Shown: positions 8,265 to 16,516 of the stretch, in pieces | Numbering within the stretch: position 1 is the first letter of the stretch | Layout of the letters: each line of letters begins with the position of its first letter | From: a virus | Length of the DNA stretch: 42,599 nt | Direction: 5' to 3' (one strand) | IMG/VR virus record: IMGVR_UViG_3300032304_000621 | Coordinates: 1 to 42,599 of that record | Notes under the pieces: generated by a model | Databases searched by the model: none | Seen by the model: only the letters and a program-made list of their open reading frames with translations | Told to the model about the DNA's origin: nothing | Made by a program: the position numbers and the translations under genes

Positions 8265-11124
8265 CGCTAGGCGAAGCGGGTGGGGTGTTGTCTTCAGGGT
8301 CAAGGACTGTTGCCTTCGCACAATCCACCACCAATGCACTCACAGGCGGAGTAGACATTGCAGACCCACGGGACATGGATTTCTTCAGGGTGCCAGCACA
8401 GGCACCCATGCGTTGCAGGTCATCGACCAGCCCTTTGTACGACACTTGGTTTTCACTGCACCACTCACGCAAGAGCTTGACGGTGATGAACAACTGCTTC
8501 GTGTCGGGTTCATATCGTGTGATGAGTTCCCCACGGGGTTCTCTGATTGGCGCTTCGGTAAGCCCAGAGCGTTTGTCCACGGTGCTGTTGATGACCAGCA
8601 TATTGTTGTTGTGCTCATTAAGAAATAATCCCAAGTGAGCAAGAGGGCCAGCCACCCCGGGGCGCACTTCAACGCGCATCCTACCAATTGTTTCCACAGC
8701 CCATGCGTAGATGTTCTCAACCGGTATGTTGTGTAGACCCAGTTTCTTGGTAATCACGCCTGACGTGATGGCACATGCCGCAGTAGCAGACCAGAACCGT
8801 TCACGCTGAGTGAGGCCAGCCGCTTTGTCAAACTTACGCTGGATTTTCTCCAACATCTTTTTCACTTCGGGCAGGTTGGCAATCACGTAGCGGATGAACA
8901 CTTCACCAGCCACGCCGTAGTTATCGTACATGCCGTTGAACGCATTGTCGGACTCAGCCTTGGTCATGTCATCCGTCTTGGAAACGTTGAACTCCAAGAT
9001 ACGCATCAACTCACCTTCGGGAAAGTCTTTCAGGTTGTACAACTGATCGTACAAACTCTTGTTGCCTGACGTAATGGCGATCATGGCCCAGCGTAGTACG
9101 TTGCTTCGTTCAGCGTTCACTTGGGACTGCATACGGTTGCGGCCTCGACCGTGCGTAATACCGTAGCCCATGTTACTGACTTCCTCGTCAGCCATGTTGG
9201 TCAGTTCGTCAATCGTCACCGAGATGTTGCCAAGCACAGAGATACGGTGCATACGCGCAAGGTACTTGTCTTCTTGGTTCATCAACGTCTCAACGGGGCG
9301 ACCCCAGATACTGTTGACCATGTGCTGAATGGTTGTCTTACCCACACCAGAACCGTTGTTGGTCAGGTGGATGATCGAGCCACTCAGCTTAGTGAACTTG
9401 AACAGCGCAGAACCAAAGCCAGCGAACAGCGTGAACGCACGGACTTCGTTACCAGCACGTGCGTAGTTGTTGGCTACCTTCGCCCACTCGTTGACATTGC
9501 CTTTCTTGGTGTACAGCGTGGCTAGTTCAGCGGTTGCCGCTGACGATGGACTGTAATTGACGCCTGACGCCGTGATCTCACGGTTGCCTACTACGAACTT
9601 AGTGTCGTCTTCACACCAGCCAAATTGTTGTCGTGCCTTCTCAGCTTCGGACAGTTGTTGCAGTTCACTCACCCAACGTGTTACATATCCCATAAGTGCA
9701 TCCAGTTTCTTGTTGTACGCAGTCACGCCCTGAAAGGCGATGACTTCCCTAAATTTATCTTTCGACAGAACGCTCGACAGTGGGCACGAAAACTCACGGA
9801 TGCCATCCTTCGGCATGTGCAAGCGCATCCACAAAGATTCACCAGCATCTGGGTCAGTCAGCCGTTTGACCACATAGAAGTCGTACTCGTACACCAGCGT
9901 GTCGCGTTCTTCCTCATCGTCCTCATCATCTTTTTTCTTCTTGCCCTCAGAAGGCAAGCCCCGTTTGTAGACCCCACCGTTTTTTCCACGGAAATATGGA
10001 AACGGGTATTCAGGAATCTCAACCGTGATTTCTTCTTCCAGCGTAGCGTTGCGCATCACCACGATGTTGTCTTCTGCTTTGGCTTCCGCAATCTGTGCGC
10101 CAATCTGGATGGGCGAAGTAATCTTGTTGCGGTTGGGGCAGTCAACACAGCCTGTGGGGTTCAGGCTATTAAAGGTCGCGCACTTATACGGTTTTCCGAA
10201 TAAAGAGTCAGCTTTTGTTTTGGTGTCACGTGGGTCGTATTCCTCATGCGCGTGGGAAATTTTATGGATGGCAAGTTCACCGTCTTCACAGTTCACCGCG
10301 ATTGAAAGGCCCGCCCTCCACAGTGGCTCCTCAACTTCTTGCTGATTGCGGTATATGTGGACCAATTGAGCACAGCCCTTACCCTGCGCACTTTTGCGCA
10401 TGATCGTGCCAAACCTTGACACGCTGTTACCCATCAAGGCGCGGGTGGTTGCGTCTATTGGTCGGCGGTGCGTGGGCACAGCGAAGCCCAACTCATCATT
10501 CACGGCTTCTTCAGTACCTGCACCCACAATCGCTTGGAACTTCTCAAACTCCATAGAGCCTGACATGAGAATCACATCAACTTTGGCAGGGGGTGAGTCT
10601 TTGTGGTTCAGCGTCTCAGGGATACGCAAGATACGTGCGGCATCCGCAGTCACTGCGGGGTCAGCTTTGAGGTCGTATGCGGCGCAGAACTTCTTGAACG
10701 CTTCAGCCGTGGGCTTCCAATCGTTGTAGAAAATTGCTTTGGTGAGTGTCCAGTAGGCGTGTACGCCACGGCCTGAGTTCACTATCGTTGGGCGTGGTAG
10801 CCCTGTGTCTTTAACAAACTGCTTGAGTGCATCTAAAGCAACAGCTTGGTTTTCGTATGGCTTGTTCTCGCCGCAGTCAAGGTCAACCCAAAATGATTTG
10901 AACCACTTTGCGTTTTGTGCGACACGCCCTTCTGAGGCGTTTAAATATTTGGCGCAACCGAAGTACGCATCGTACCCCTGTGCCAACAGCCCATCTACTA
11001 CACCGTCTATTTCTTCAATTGTCTCTACAAAAGTCTGCCTCGGAGCACCCTTCTTGAGTCCCACTACACAATACATGCCTTCGTCAGCAAGCACTGCGGA
11101 GAGGAAAGGAATCCTTGAGGTCAT
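8251..11124 (-). CDS. PrimPol-type primase with DUF927-like helicase domain
   Basis: A 957-residue replication protein. Residues 1-200 look like an archaeo-eukaryotic primase domain: catalytic VDLD (D81, D83), the SGRGVH motif with H122, and a downstream DAARILRIPETLNH motif. A Cys cluster at about 315-329 (C315, C326, C329) may bind zinc, and an acidic/Lys linker lies near 395-407. The C-terminal half has a P-loop NGSGVGKTT at 590-598 and a Walker B VTIDE (D639, E640), matching the helicase fold found with DUF927 in phage primases. It probably makes primers and unwinds DNA for the family A polymerase at 16685-18520. A small protein gene overlaps its 3' end. It is the last large gene of the leftward block. 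Confidence 0.85.
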   Translation of the reverse strand: MTSRIPFLSAVLADEGMYCVVGLKKGAPRQTFVETIEEIDGVVDGLLAQGYDAYFGCAKYLNASEGRVAQNAKWFKSFWVDLDCGENKPYENQAVALDALKQFVKDTGLPRPTIVNSGRGVHAYWTLTKAIFYNDWKPTAEAFKKFCAAYDLKADPAVTADAARILRIPETLNHKDSPPAKVDVILMSGSMEFEKFQAIVGAGTEEAVNDELGFAVPTHRRPIDATTRALMGNSVSRFGTIMRKSAQGKGCAQLVHIYRNQQEVEEPLWRAGLSIAVNCEDGELAIHKISHAHEEYDPRDTKTKADSLFGKPYKCATFNSLNPTGCVDCPNRNKITSPIQIGAQIAEAKAEDNIVVMRNATLEEEITVEIPEYPFPYFRGKNGGVYKRGLPSEGKKKKDDEDDEEERDTLVYEYDFYVVKRLTDPDAGESLWMRLHMPKDGIREFSCPLSSVLSKDKFREVIAFQGVTAYNKKLDALMGYVTRWVSELQQLSEAEKARQQFGWCEDDTKFVVGNREITASGVNYSPSSAATAELATLYTKKGNVNEWAKVANNYARAGNEVRAFTLFAGFGSALFKFTKLSGSIIHLTNNGSGVGKTTIQHMVNSIWGRPVETLMNQEDKYLARMHRISVLGNISVTIDELTNMADEEVSNMGYGITHGRGRNRMQSQVNAERSNVLRWAMIAITSGNKSLYDQLYNLKDFPEGELMRILEFNVSKTDDMTKAESDNAFNGMYDNYGVAGEVFIRYVIANLPEVKKMLEKIQRKFDKAAGLTQRERFWSATAACAITSGVITKKLGLHNIPVENIYAWAVETIGRMRVEVRPGVAGPLAHLGLFLNEHNNNMLVINSTVDKRSGLTEAPIREPRGELITRYEPDTKQLFITVKLLREWCSENQVSYKGLVDDLQRMGACAGTLKKSMSRGSAMSTPPVSALVVDCAKATVLDPEDNTPPASPSDDDL

Positions 11125-11172
11125 TGTTCGCTCTTTTGAAAAACCGAAAGTTTGCTGGCGACAAACTTGCGA

Positions 11173-11418
11173 TTACGATTTATTGGATTTGAGTGTCTTG
11201 ATCAACTCACGGATGGTGTCGCGCATAGCGGGGTGAGGAAGCGACTTCCCCAAGAACCACATGTAAACAGCTTGCCGTGAGACTGACAGATACTCCGCTA
11301 CATCTTGCACTGGGATGTCTTTGGACACGCAAATGCGCCCAAGCATCACCCCAATGTGCTCGTTGTCAGCCGCTTTGTTCGCTTGCACGAACTTGCGTGA
11401 GTAACCTTTGTTGTTCAT
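11173..11418 (-). CDS. Small helix-turn-helix DNA-binding protein (XRE/Cro-like)
   Basis: An 81-residue basic protein. The segment IPVQDVAEYLSVSRQAVYMWFLG (about residues 35-57) is a typical helix-turn-helix of the Cro/C1 or XRE type, with a recognition helix VSRQAVYMW. The short length and lack of any other domain fit a phage repressor or Cro-like regulator. It sits between the primase gene and an intercistronic hairpin. It is one candidate for the protein that binds the 17-bp palindrome repeated at 24-32 kb, because dimeric regulators of this family bind such sites; nothing in the sequence proves the link. Confidence 0.7.
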   Translation of the reverse strand: MNNKGYSRKFVQANKAADNEHIGVMLGRICVSKDIPVQDVAEYLSVSRQAVYMWFLGKSLPHPAMRDTIRELIKTLKSNKS

Positions 11419-11426
11419 ATTATTGT

Positions 11427-11453
11427 GGGGTGGGCGAACCCACCCCCTTTTTT
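11427..11453 (+). terminator. Plus-strand terminator-like hairpin within a leftward operon
   Basis: A perfect 8-bp stem GGGGTGGG/CCCACCCC (11427-11434 with 11439-11446) has a CGAA loop and is followed on the plus strand by C and TTTTTT. As read on the plus strand it is a canonical intrinsic terminator, but all genes nearby are on the minus strand. On the minus strand the loop becomes TTCG and no T-run follows, so there it would act as a stable intercistronic hairpin rather than a terminator. Confidence 0.6.
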
Positions 11454-11586
11454 ACCGTTTCAGTTTCCAACGAACCCAGTCAACTATGTCGTTCAACTTC
11501 CAACCGACCCATACGCCGATCACAAGCGCCAACCCCATAGCAACGAGAACGTCACCACGTCCTGCGAAAATACCCACGGTGCTCAT
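11452..11586 (-). CDS. 44-residue single-pass membrane protein
   Basis: The ATG at 11586 overlaps the stop of the lipoprotein gene (ATGA), so it is translationally coupled. The 44 residues contain one strong hydrophobic segment, DVLVAMGLALVIGVWVGW (residues 12-29), with a basic, Trp-rich C-terminal tail (DWVRWKLKR). That layout is a small inner-membrane protein with a cytoplasmic positive tail. Its position after a lipoprotein gene could suggest a membrane-active role such as a holin or spanin-like partner, but it lacks the features needed to assign either. Confidence 0.6.
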   Translation of the reverse strand: MSTVGIFAGRGDVLVAMGLALVIGVWVGWKLNDIVDWVRWKLKR

Positions 11587-11993
11587 TGCTCAATCTTCTT
11601 CAGCGTCTTGGGGATTTCCAAATTGCAGGTGTTCTCCTGTTTAGCCAAGACAGCACGTGCTTTGAAGTCTTCGTCTTTGTAGCAACCAAGGTTGCCCGAA
11701 ACTGTTGAGCATTTGAGTTTGATCTCGGTAGCCTTCGATTGTGCGTTGATCAAGTCAACACTCGCCCAACCGTCTCCTTGAGGGCAGGATGCCTGCTGTG
11801 TACTATCACCACGGGACAAGATATTATTTTTCTCATACCCGTTTTCAGCACGCCACTTTTGCGCGTTGTAGCGGCTGTTGTCATTGGCGATAGCGCGTTG
11901 AGTTTCGAGGGTGTCGAAAGACACTTTCTCATCTTTGCACCCTGTGAGAAGTGCGGCGGAAATAGCGATAGTTGTAACGATCAATTTTTTCAT
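11583..11993 (-). CDS. Phage lipoprotein
   Basis: A 136-residue protein. The N-terminus MKKLIVTTIAISAALLTGC is a textbook lipoprotein signal with an LTGC lipobox, so the mature protein should start at Cys19, be lipidated and be anchored in an envelope membrane. The remainder is hydrophilic with four further cysteines (SCPQ, LKCS, LGCYK, NTCN), which could form disulfides in the periplasm. It is coupled to a downstream 44-residue membrane protein by an ATGA overlap. Phage lipoproteins are known in superinfection exclusion and in spanin complexes; neither role is specifically indicated here, although early-region expression would suit exclusion. Confidence 0.7.
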   Translation of the reverse strand: MKKLIVTTIAISAALLTGCKDEKVSFDTLETQRAIANDNSRYNAQKWRAENGYEKNNILSRGDSTQQASCPQGDGWASVDLINAQSKATEIKLKCSTVSGNLGCYKDEDFKARAVLAKQENTCNLEIPKTLKKIEQ

Positions 11994-12008
11994 GGTTCTC
12001 TCCTGTGA

Positions 12009-12257
12009 TTAGATACGGCTCATTGTTGTTGGGATGGGTACGATGTAACCAGCCATTGGAATGTTTCCACTCTTGGCGTTTGGTTGGTTGTAGAAGATGC
12101 GTGTGTCCAACGTTTTAGATGTGTGAAAACTTTTCGGGGCAGCCGACATCACATCTGCAATCGCGTTGTCCAATACATCTGTACGGCCTGTCTCTGCCGC
12201 TGTCATCAAGTTGTGTTGCAGTTGAATTGGCAACATGCTGTGGTATTTGTGTTTCAT
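12009..12257 (-). CDS. Small hypothetical protein
   Basis: An 82-residue protein beginning MKHKYHSMLPIQLQHNLMTAAETG, with a good ribosome site (AGGAGAACAC) before the ATG at 12257. It has a predicted helical N-terminal half and a Pro/Gly-rich C-terminus (GNIPMAGYIVPIPTTMSRI). There is no signal peptide or membrane segment. No family is recognised. It lies between the ssDNA-binding candidate and the lipoprotein gene in the same leftward operon, with a TTCG-loop hairpin just upstream. Confidence 0.55.
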   Translation of the reverse strand: MKHKYHSMLPIQLQHNLMTAAETGRTDVLDNAIADVMSAAPKSFHTSKTLDTRIFYNQPNAKSGNIPMAGYIVPIPTTMSRI

Positions 12258-12272
12258 GTGTTCTCCTGAAGT

Positions 12273-12288
12273 GGGGGCCGAAGCCCCC
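12273..12288 (-). other. Intercistronic TTCG-loop hairpin
   Basis: GGGGGC-TTCG-GCCCCC on the transcribed (minus) strand, between the genes ending at 12298 and starting at 12257. No T-run follows on either strand, so it is more likely an mRNA-stabilising or processing hairpin than a terminator. The same stem and loop with a T-run occurs as a real terminator at 42149-42170. Confidence 0.6.
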
Positions 12289-12297
12289 GTGTGTTAA

Positions 12298-13179
12298 TTA
12301 CTCTGCCCAATCGTCCAAGATTTCGCTCACATCTTTCGGTGCGGCTTTCTTAGCGCGTTTGGTTGGTTCAGCTTCTTCGGCTTCAGCTTCGTTCACCACC
12401 TTTGCGGCAGGTTTGACTTCTGAAGGGGCGGCTACTGCTTTTGGCTTCGCGCCGTCCAAAGTTGCGGGTGTGCTGGCGATAGCGGCCTTGGCTTCTGCTG
12501 ACTGACCCTTCTCTTGGGCTACTGCCATCTCGTCAGCTTCCAATGGGCGCAGTGCCTTGAACGTCAGCTTGGGTGTTGCACTGGCTGTGTCGAAACGCAT
12601 CTCGGTCACGACCGCTGTGATGGGCAAGCCGTGGCTACCCAAGAACTTAGCGTATGCCTGCAAAGGCATTTTGCCGTTCTCAACGTTGCCGAAGATTGAC
12701 TGAGCAGGGAGTGTCAGTTGGTACACATCGCCTTTGAGGTCGTTCTCAAGGGTGACTGCCAATCGTTGGCTGTAACGGCAAGCACGACCTGTGCCCTGTG
12801 GGGCAGAGCCTGCGATGTTCTGTGGGCATGTGGCGCACTTACCAGATTGAGGTTCGCTGACTTTGGAGTCTGGGGAGACACCATCGTTTGACCAGCATGA
12901 GGGGGCAAGGATTTGTCCTTCAACATAAGTGTCTGCATAGTAACTACGGGATACGTGGGCGTTAGCCGCAACGATAACAATGGGCATGGCGCGGTCTTCG
13001 TTTTGTGCGATTTCTTTGCCGTCAACGATCATGCGGAACACACCGCCCTTGATTGAGATACGCTTGCCTGAGCCACCACCTGAACCCATAAGGGCTTTGG
13101 TCGTGTCGTCCAGTTCAAGATTACGCAAGTGTGCGGGGAGGGTGTTGCCGCCTTTGGCGAATAAAGTCATTTCAGTCAT
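12298..13179 (-). CDS. Putative ssDNA-binding protein with zinc-binding cysteines
   Basis: A 293-residue protein. The central region carries C95, C115, C118 and C134 in a context (CATCPQN...GRACRYSQR) that suggests a structural zinc site, flanked by beta-rich sequence that could be an OB-like core. Residues 210-280 are a flexible Ala/Glu/Lys/Pro linker, and the C-terminus is acidic and aromatic (SEILDDWAE), like the protein-interaction tail of SSB proteins. The gene follows a small HTH gene with a TAATG junction, in an operon with the SNF2 helicase and polymerase genes. The role is inferred from the tail, zinc cysteines and context rather than a recognised SSB motif. Confidence 0.6.
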   Translation of the reverse strand: MTEMTLFAKGGNTLPAHLRNLELDDTTKALMGSGGGSGKRISIKGGVFRMIVDGKEIAQNEDRAMPIVIVAANAHVSRSYYADTYVEGQILAPSCWSNDGVSPDSKVSEPQSGKCATCPQNIAGSAPQGTGRACRYSQRLAVTLENDLKGDVYQLTLPAQSIFGNVENGKMPLQAYAKFLGSHGLPITAVVTEMRFDTASATPKLTFKALRPLEADEMAVAQEKGQSAEAKAAIASTPATLDGAKPKAVAAPSEVKPAAKVVNEAEAEEAEPTKRAKKAAPKDVSEILDDWAE

Positions 13180-13370
13180 TACAGTTCTCCTGTGGTTTCG
13201 GTTGGTTTATTGGTGTTGGTCATGGCTACAAGGTCTGTGCGTTTCACACGCACCTTGGTGCCTACTTTGAAGTGCGGGATTTTCCCCGCTTTGATTAGGG
13301 TGTAAACCGTTTGGCGGGAAACGCGCAAATACTTTGCGACTTCCTCAACGGTCATGGTTTCAGCTTCCAC
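13179..13370 (-). CDS. Excisionase/MerR-like helix-turn-helix protein
   Basis: A 63-residue protein. TVEEVAKYLRVSRQTVYTLI followed by KAGKIPHFKVGTKVRVKRTDL is the standard winged-helix HTH of the excisionase (HTH_17) type. The GTG at 13370 was chosen because AAGGAG lies 8 nt upstream; an ATG at 13355 is the alternative. It overlaps the upstream gene by 11 bp and touches the ssDNA-binding candidate gene (TAATG). Since no integrase is visible, it is more likely a DNA-binding regulator or replication accessory than a true excisionase. Confidence 0.75.
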   Translation of the reverse strand: MEAETMTVEEVAKYLRVSRQTVYTLIKAGKIPHFKVGTKVRVKRTDLVAMTNTNKPTETTGEL

Positions 13371-13767
13371 TTGTGCTTCTCCTTACAGTTACTGAATATT
13401 TGCTGTCTACATTGACGCCGGGGGGCATCATGTCTGGGTTCTCATCCAAAAGTTGTTTCAGTGTGGACTGACTAATGCGCTTTTCCAGAAGGTCAGGCAT
13501 TTGGTGTTCCAAAATGAATTTGTGCATGGATGCCCAATCACTCGTCCAGTAGCGGGTTTTGACACCGCGCATAACCGTACCGTGCTTGGTCTTTAGGCTA
13601 TCGGCACCTACGGACTTGCAGAGTTCAAGCAACTTGGCCTCTACCAATTCCATCTGTGTCTTCACGCCACCGTCAGCGTCTTCGTACTCGCGTAGAAGTT
13701 CTGCTCGTCTGTCGCGCATCTTGATGTAAGCGGCGACAAGTTTGTCTGCTGAAATTTCTTCAGTCAT
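13360..13767 (-). CDS. Hypothetical coiled-coil protein (possible Gam-like)
   Basis: A 135-residue protein with a helical first half (MRDRRAELLREYEDADGG, VEAKLLELCKS), then a folded segment SLKTKHGTVMRGVKTRYWTSD and a charged C-terminus. The layout is like small phage proteins found beside ssDNA-binding and recombination genes, but no Gam or Gp157 signature can be claimed. It is the first gene after a recognisable promoter at 13795-13822, with GGAGAACGAT before its ATG, so it probably leads the operon of the small HTH and ssDNA-binding genes. Confidence 0.6.
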   Translation of the reverse strand: MTEEISADKLVAAYIKMRDRRAELLREYEDADGGVKTQMELVEAKLLELCKSVGADSLKTKHGTVMRGVKTRYWTSDWASMHKFILEHQMPDLLEKRISQSTLKQLLDENPDMMPPGVNVDSKYSVTVRRSTSGS

Positions 13768-13794
13768 ATCGTTCTCCTTCTCTCTAGTGCTGTT

Positions 13795-13822
13795 AATGTA
13801 CCATCAAACTTTACAAAGTCAA
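13795..13822 (-). promoter_or_regulatory. Sigma-70-type promoter (TTGACT-16-TACATT, extended -10)
   Basis: On the minus strand TTGACT (13817-13822) is separated by 16 nt from TACATT (13795-13800), which is preceded by TGG, giving an extended -10. It lies about 28 bp upstream of the start at 13767, in the short gap after the SNF2 helicase gene, and would drive the genes from 13767 leftward. Confidence 0.6.
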
Positions 13823-13828
13823 GTATTG

Positions 13829-15376
13829 TTAACTCAGTATTTCCCCGTACAGATCAATAATTTTGTTATGAATATCGACTTTGTTATACAACATGGTGTA
13901 CATGCGTCTCTCTACACCACTTCCTTGCAAGTGCACAACAACGGATGGGTTCTTTTGTCCTGCCCTGTGAACCCGTGCATTGCATTGCAAGTATGTCTCT
14001 ACGGACATTACTGGACTCCAATACACAATCGTGTTGGCGGCATGGAGTGTGACTCCATGTGACGCCGCTTGCGGCTGTATGACTAACACTTGTGGGCTGT
14101 CGGTCGTTTGGAATCTCTCAAAAATTTCTGTGCGTTTACCTGCGGATACACCGCCATGAATGACTGCTGTGGAGTAGCCGTGCTTCTTGAGGTCTTCTGC
14201 TACCAACTCAATCGCATGACGGAATGGCACAAACACCAGCACCTTGTGGCTGGACTCCTCAATCACTTCCCGCAGAATCGCCAAGCGGTTGCTGGCATCG
14301 AACTGCACAACTTCACCTGTGTCGGAATACACCGCGCCACCTGACAGTTGTAGTAACTTGTTGAGGTTTGCCGCCGCATTGACGGTTGTGATTTCTTCGC
14401 CTGCCGCTTGCACGATTAACTGACGGCGGAGTAACTCGTAATATTTTTCCTGCTGTGCACTGAGTGGTACGTCACGGGTTACGTAGGTCATCTCTGGTAA
14501 GTCCAGACATTGTTCCTTGGTAAAACGTACTGCTGGTTGTAGCGCCTTGTGCACCACATTGTTGGCGTCTGGTTTGGGCACCCACTTGAACTGCGTAACC
14601 TTGTTCATCACTTGGTCTCGGAATCCACCAAAGAACCGTGGCACGTTGTTGGGGTTGACCAGTTTGGCAATTCCATACGCATCGACCGGCGACTGTGAGG
14701 CTGGCGTTCCTGTCAACATCCATAGCCATGTCTCAGGAAGGATGAGCTTACTCAATACTTTCCACCGCTTCGTCTGAGGATTTTTATAGGCGTTCGCTTC
14801 ATCCACGACGATCAAATCAAAGCCACCGTTGGCAACGGCTTCCGACACGATCTCCAAGCCGTCAAAGTTGATGATGACGAACTCAGCATCACCCGCAATA
14901 ATGTCACGGCGCTTCTCTGGCTTGCCGTATGCAACATCTACCCTGCGGTGCATAGCAAACCTGAACAAGTCATTACGCCATGCAGAGTCCATGATGGACA
15001 AGGGGCAGATCACCAACACACGTTTGATGATCTTTTGCGTCATCAGATAGTCAGCCGCCCAGATTACCGATGCTGTCTTGCCTGTGCCCTGCTCGTTGAA
15101 GCAGAAGCCACGGCGGTGCATGGTGAGGAATGACGATGTAACTTTTTGATGGTCGAACGGTTTATACAGTCCCGGCCACTTGTACGTACCGTTGATGGGT
15201 GATGGCACGTCAATACGTAAATTCTTGAGCACGATGGATTCTTCCAAGCCCCAGTTCACCAACACACTGGCGGTCTGCCCATCATCCTCAATGACTTTGC
15301 TCTTTGGAATCACCGTGGTGATTCGATCAGGGTTGCGTACCTTGAGCAATAGTGCTCTGTTCTCAATGATCTCCAT
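13829..15376 (-). CDS. SNF2-family DNA helicase/translocase
   Basis: 515 residues from the ATG at 15376, which has GGAGAG five bases upstream; a TTG at 15403 would add nine residues. Motifs in order: Walker A NEQGTGKTA (about residues 94-102), motif Ia VICPLSI, motif II VVDEANAYKN (DEAN instead of the usual DEAH, about 192-195), motif III LTGTPASQ, motif V-like SHGVTLHAANTIVYW, and motif VI QCNARVHRAGQ. These identify a helicase superfamily 2 SNF2/Rad54-like ATPase, complete with both RecA lobes. Phage versions assist replication, recombination or removal of bound proteins from DNA. It precedes a promoter and lies downstream of the nuclease and polymerase genes. Confidence 0.85.
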   Translation of the reverse strand: MEIIENRALLLKVRNPDRITTVIPKSKVIEDDGQTASVLVNWGLEESIVLKNLRIDVPSPINGTYKWPGLYKPFDHQKVTSSFLTMHRRGFCFNEQGTGKTASVIWAADYLMTQKIIKRVLVICPLSIMDSAWRNDLFRFAMHRRVDVAYGKPEKRRDIIAGDAEFVIINFDGLEIVSEAVANGGFDLIVVDEANAYKNPQTKRWKVLSKLILPETWLWMLTGTPASQSPVDAYGIAKLVNPNNVPRFFGGFRDQVMNKVTQFKWVPKPDANNVVHKALQPAVRFTKEQCLDLPEMTYVTRDVPLSAQQEKYYELLRRQLIVQAAGEEITTVNAAANLNKLLQLSGGAVYSDTGEVVQFDASNRLAILREVIEESSHKVLVFVPFRHAIELVAEDLKKHGYSTAVIHGGVSAGKRTEIFERFQTTDSPQVLVIQPQAASHGVTLHAANTIVYWSPVMSVETYLQCNARVHRAGQKNPSVVVHLQGSGVERRMYTMLYNKVDIHNKIIDLYGEILS

Positions 15377-15427
15377 GCTCTCTCCGATAGTTATGCTCTC
15401 CAAACACGGTGTGTGGTTGGAGGGGTC

Positions 15428-15444
15428 GGCACCTTGCGGGTGCC
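15428..15444 (-). other. Hairpin in the leader of the SNF2 helicase gene
   Basis: The gap 15377-15569 has no convincing gene. It holds a perfect 6-bp stem GGCACC/GGTGCC with loop CGCAA on the minus strand, and a weaker GGGG/CCCC hairpin near 15510-15524. Neither is followed by a T-run. They may stabilise the mRNA or shape translation of the helicase gene; no known riboswitch was recognised. Confidence 0.4.
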
Positions 15445-15569
15445 AGTCGGCTAAATCACTACCCCCAGAAAGGTAACGGATAGCTTTAGCTGGTGCGGTT
15501 GGGTCTCATGGGGGCCAAACCCCGTACTGTGTCTACTACTCACACCTTACATTGACACAGCACAACAGA

Positions 15570-15830
15570 TTACTTCATTGATCTATCAGGGTTACGCTTG
15601 AAAGATCGGTTCTTTGATGGGGCTTGCAGGGTGTAGCCTTCCTTGTTGCTACCACCCTTACTCAGTGCAACCTTGTGGGCAACATCTTTACCCTTGCGGT
15701 CAACACCTTTTTTATCTAACGCTCTACGCGCACGTTGGCGTTCCATACGTGCTTCGTGTGCACCTGCACGTTTCTTTTCCAATTCCCACTCATGCTTCGC
15801 ATCGCGGTCTGATTTGTTCTTGTACGGCAT
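15570..15830 (-). CDS. Small basic protein with HNH-like core
   Basis: 86 residues from the ATG at 15830, which overlaps the stop of the nuclease gene (TAATG). The protein is highly charged, with Lys/Arg-rich helices in the first half. The C-terminal segment DVAHKVALSKGGSNKEGYTL, followed by NRSFKRNP, resembles the beta-beta-alpha metal finger of HNH nucleases (an H, then LSKGGSN, then N), but the usual paired cysteines and final His are absent. It may be a small or degenerate HNH nuclease or a nucleic-acid-binding protein derived from one. Confidence 0.6.
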   Translation of the reverse strand: MPYKNKSDRDAKHEWELEKKRAGAHEARMERQRARRALDKKGVDRKGKDVAHKVALSKGGSNKEGYTLQAPSKNRSFKRNPDRSMK

Positions 15831-16516
15831 TAGGCTTTCCTTCCGTTGTGATGACAATCTAGCACGGGACACCATCCCTTGCAAGTGAAATTCTGTTTGG
15901 GGTTGAACACCCCTGTGGCATACGCTGTCTCTCTAGACACAAGTGCGTTGTCCAACTGCGAAAAAATGTTAAACCCAGTATCTGCTTTGTACTGCGCTTT
16001 GATGAAGTCACCGACCACTACGAACAACAAGCCACCCTTGACGGTTTGAACATCAGGGAAGTGCACGAACACACAAGCCGCCATCAGTGCAAGCTGTTTA
16101 GGGTCAGCGTAGCGACTGCTCTTGCCTGTCTTGTAGTCAACAACACGGGCTTCTTTCTTGTCCTTGTTGATGATGATCAGGTCAGCCACCCCACGGTACC
16201 AAACATCTTTGGCAAAGAAGTCGCAGGGCACAAGGCGTCCGTCTTCCTTCTTAATGCCCATCTTCATCTCGCAGTGCTTCTCACCTTCAATGGCGTTCAG
16301 CTTGTCCAACATCGGCACCATGTAGTTGTACTTGGCGGGGACTGGTTTGCCATCACGGATGTATTCTTCTGCGGCAAGGTGTACGTCCTTGCCATACATC
16401 ATCGCTTCGCTCTCAGGCTCCTTAATATCTTTCAGCACCCGCAGGTGGTGATACTTCTTAGGGCACTGATCAAACAGCGTGATGCTGGAATAACTCCATG
16501 CTGGCACTTTGGTCAT
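15830..16516 (-). CDS. PD-(D/E)XK exonuclease, Cas4/RecB-like with Fe-S cysteines
   Basis: A 228-residue protein. The PD-(D/E)XK nuclease core is visible as GKDVH (H46), RGVADLIII (D112) and VVDYKTGK (D127, K129). One cysteine near the N-terminus (C18, in DQCPKKY) and three near the C-terminus (C212, C216, C221 in CKGWCPVLDC) are spaced like the [4Fe-4S] ligands of Cas4 and AddB-type nucleases. A 5'-3' or bidirectional ssDNA exonuclease role in recombination or end processing is likely. It overlaps neighbouring genes by 1-4 bp, so it is translationally coupled with the polymerase operon. Confidence 0.8.
   Translation of the reverse strand: MTKVPAWSYSSITLFDQCPKKYHHLRVLKDIKEPESEAMMYGKDVHLAAEEYIRDGKPVPAKYNYMVPMLDKLNAIEGEKHCEMKMGIKKEDGRLVPCDFFAKDVWYRGVADLIIINKDKKEARVVDYKTGKSSRYADPKQLALMAACVFVHFPDVQTVKGGLLFVVVGDFIKAQYKADTGFNIFSQLDNALVSRETAYATGVFNPKQNFTCKGWCPVLDCHHNGRKA

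Noticed and set aside
13179-13370. Excisionase HTH as evidence for a temperate phage
   Set aside because: No integrase, attachment site or lysogeny module is visible; this HTH type is also common in lytic phages as a regulator.
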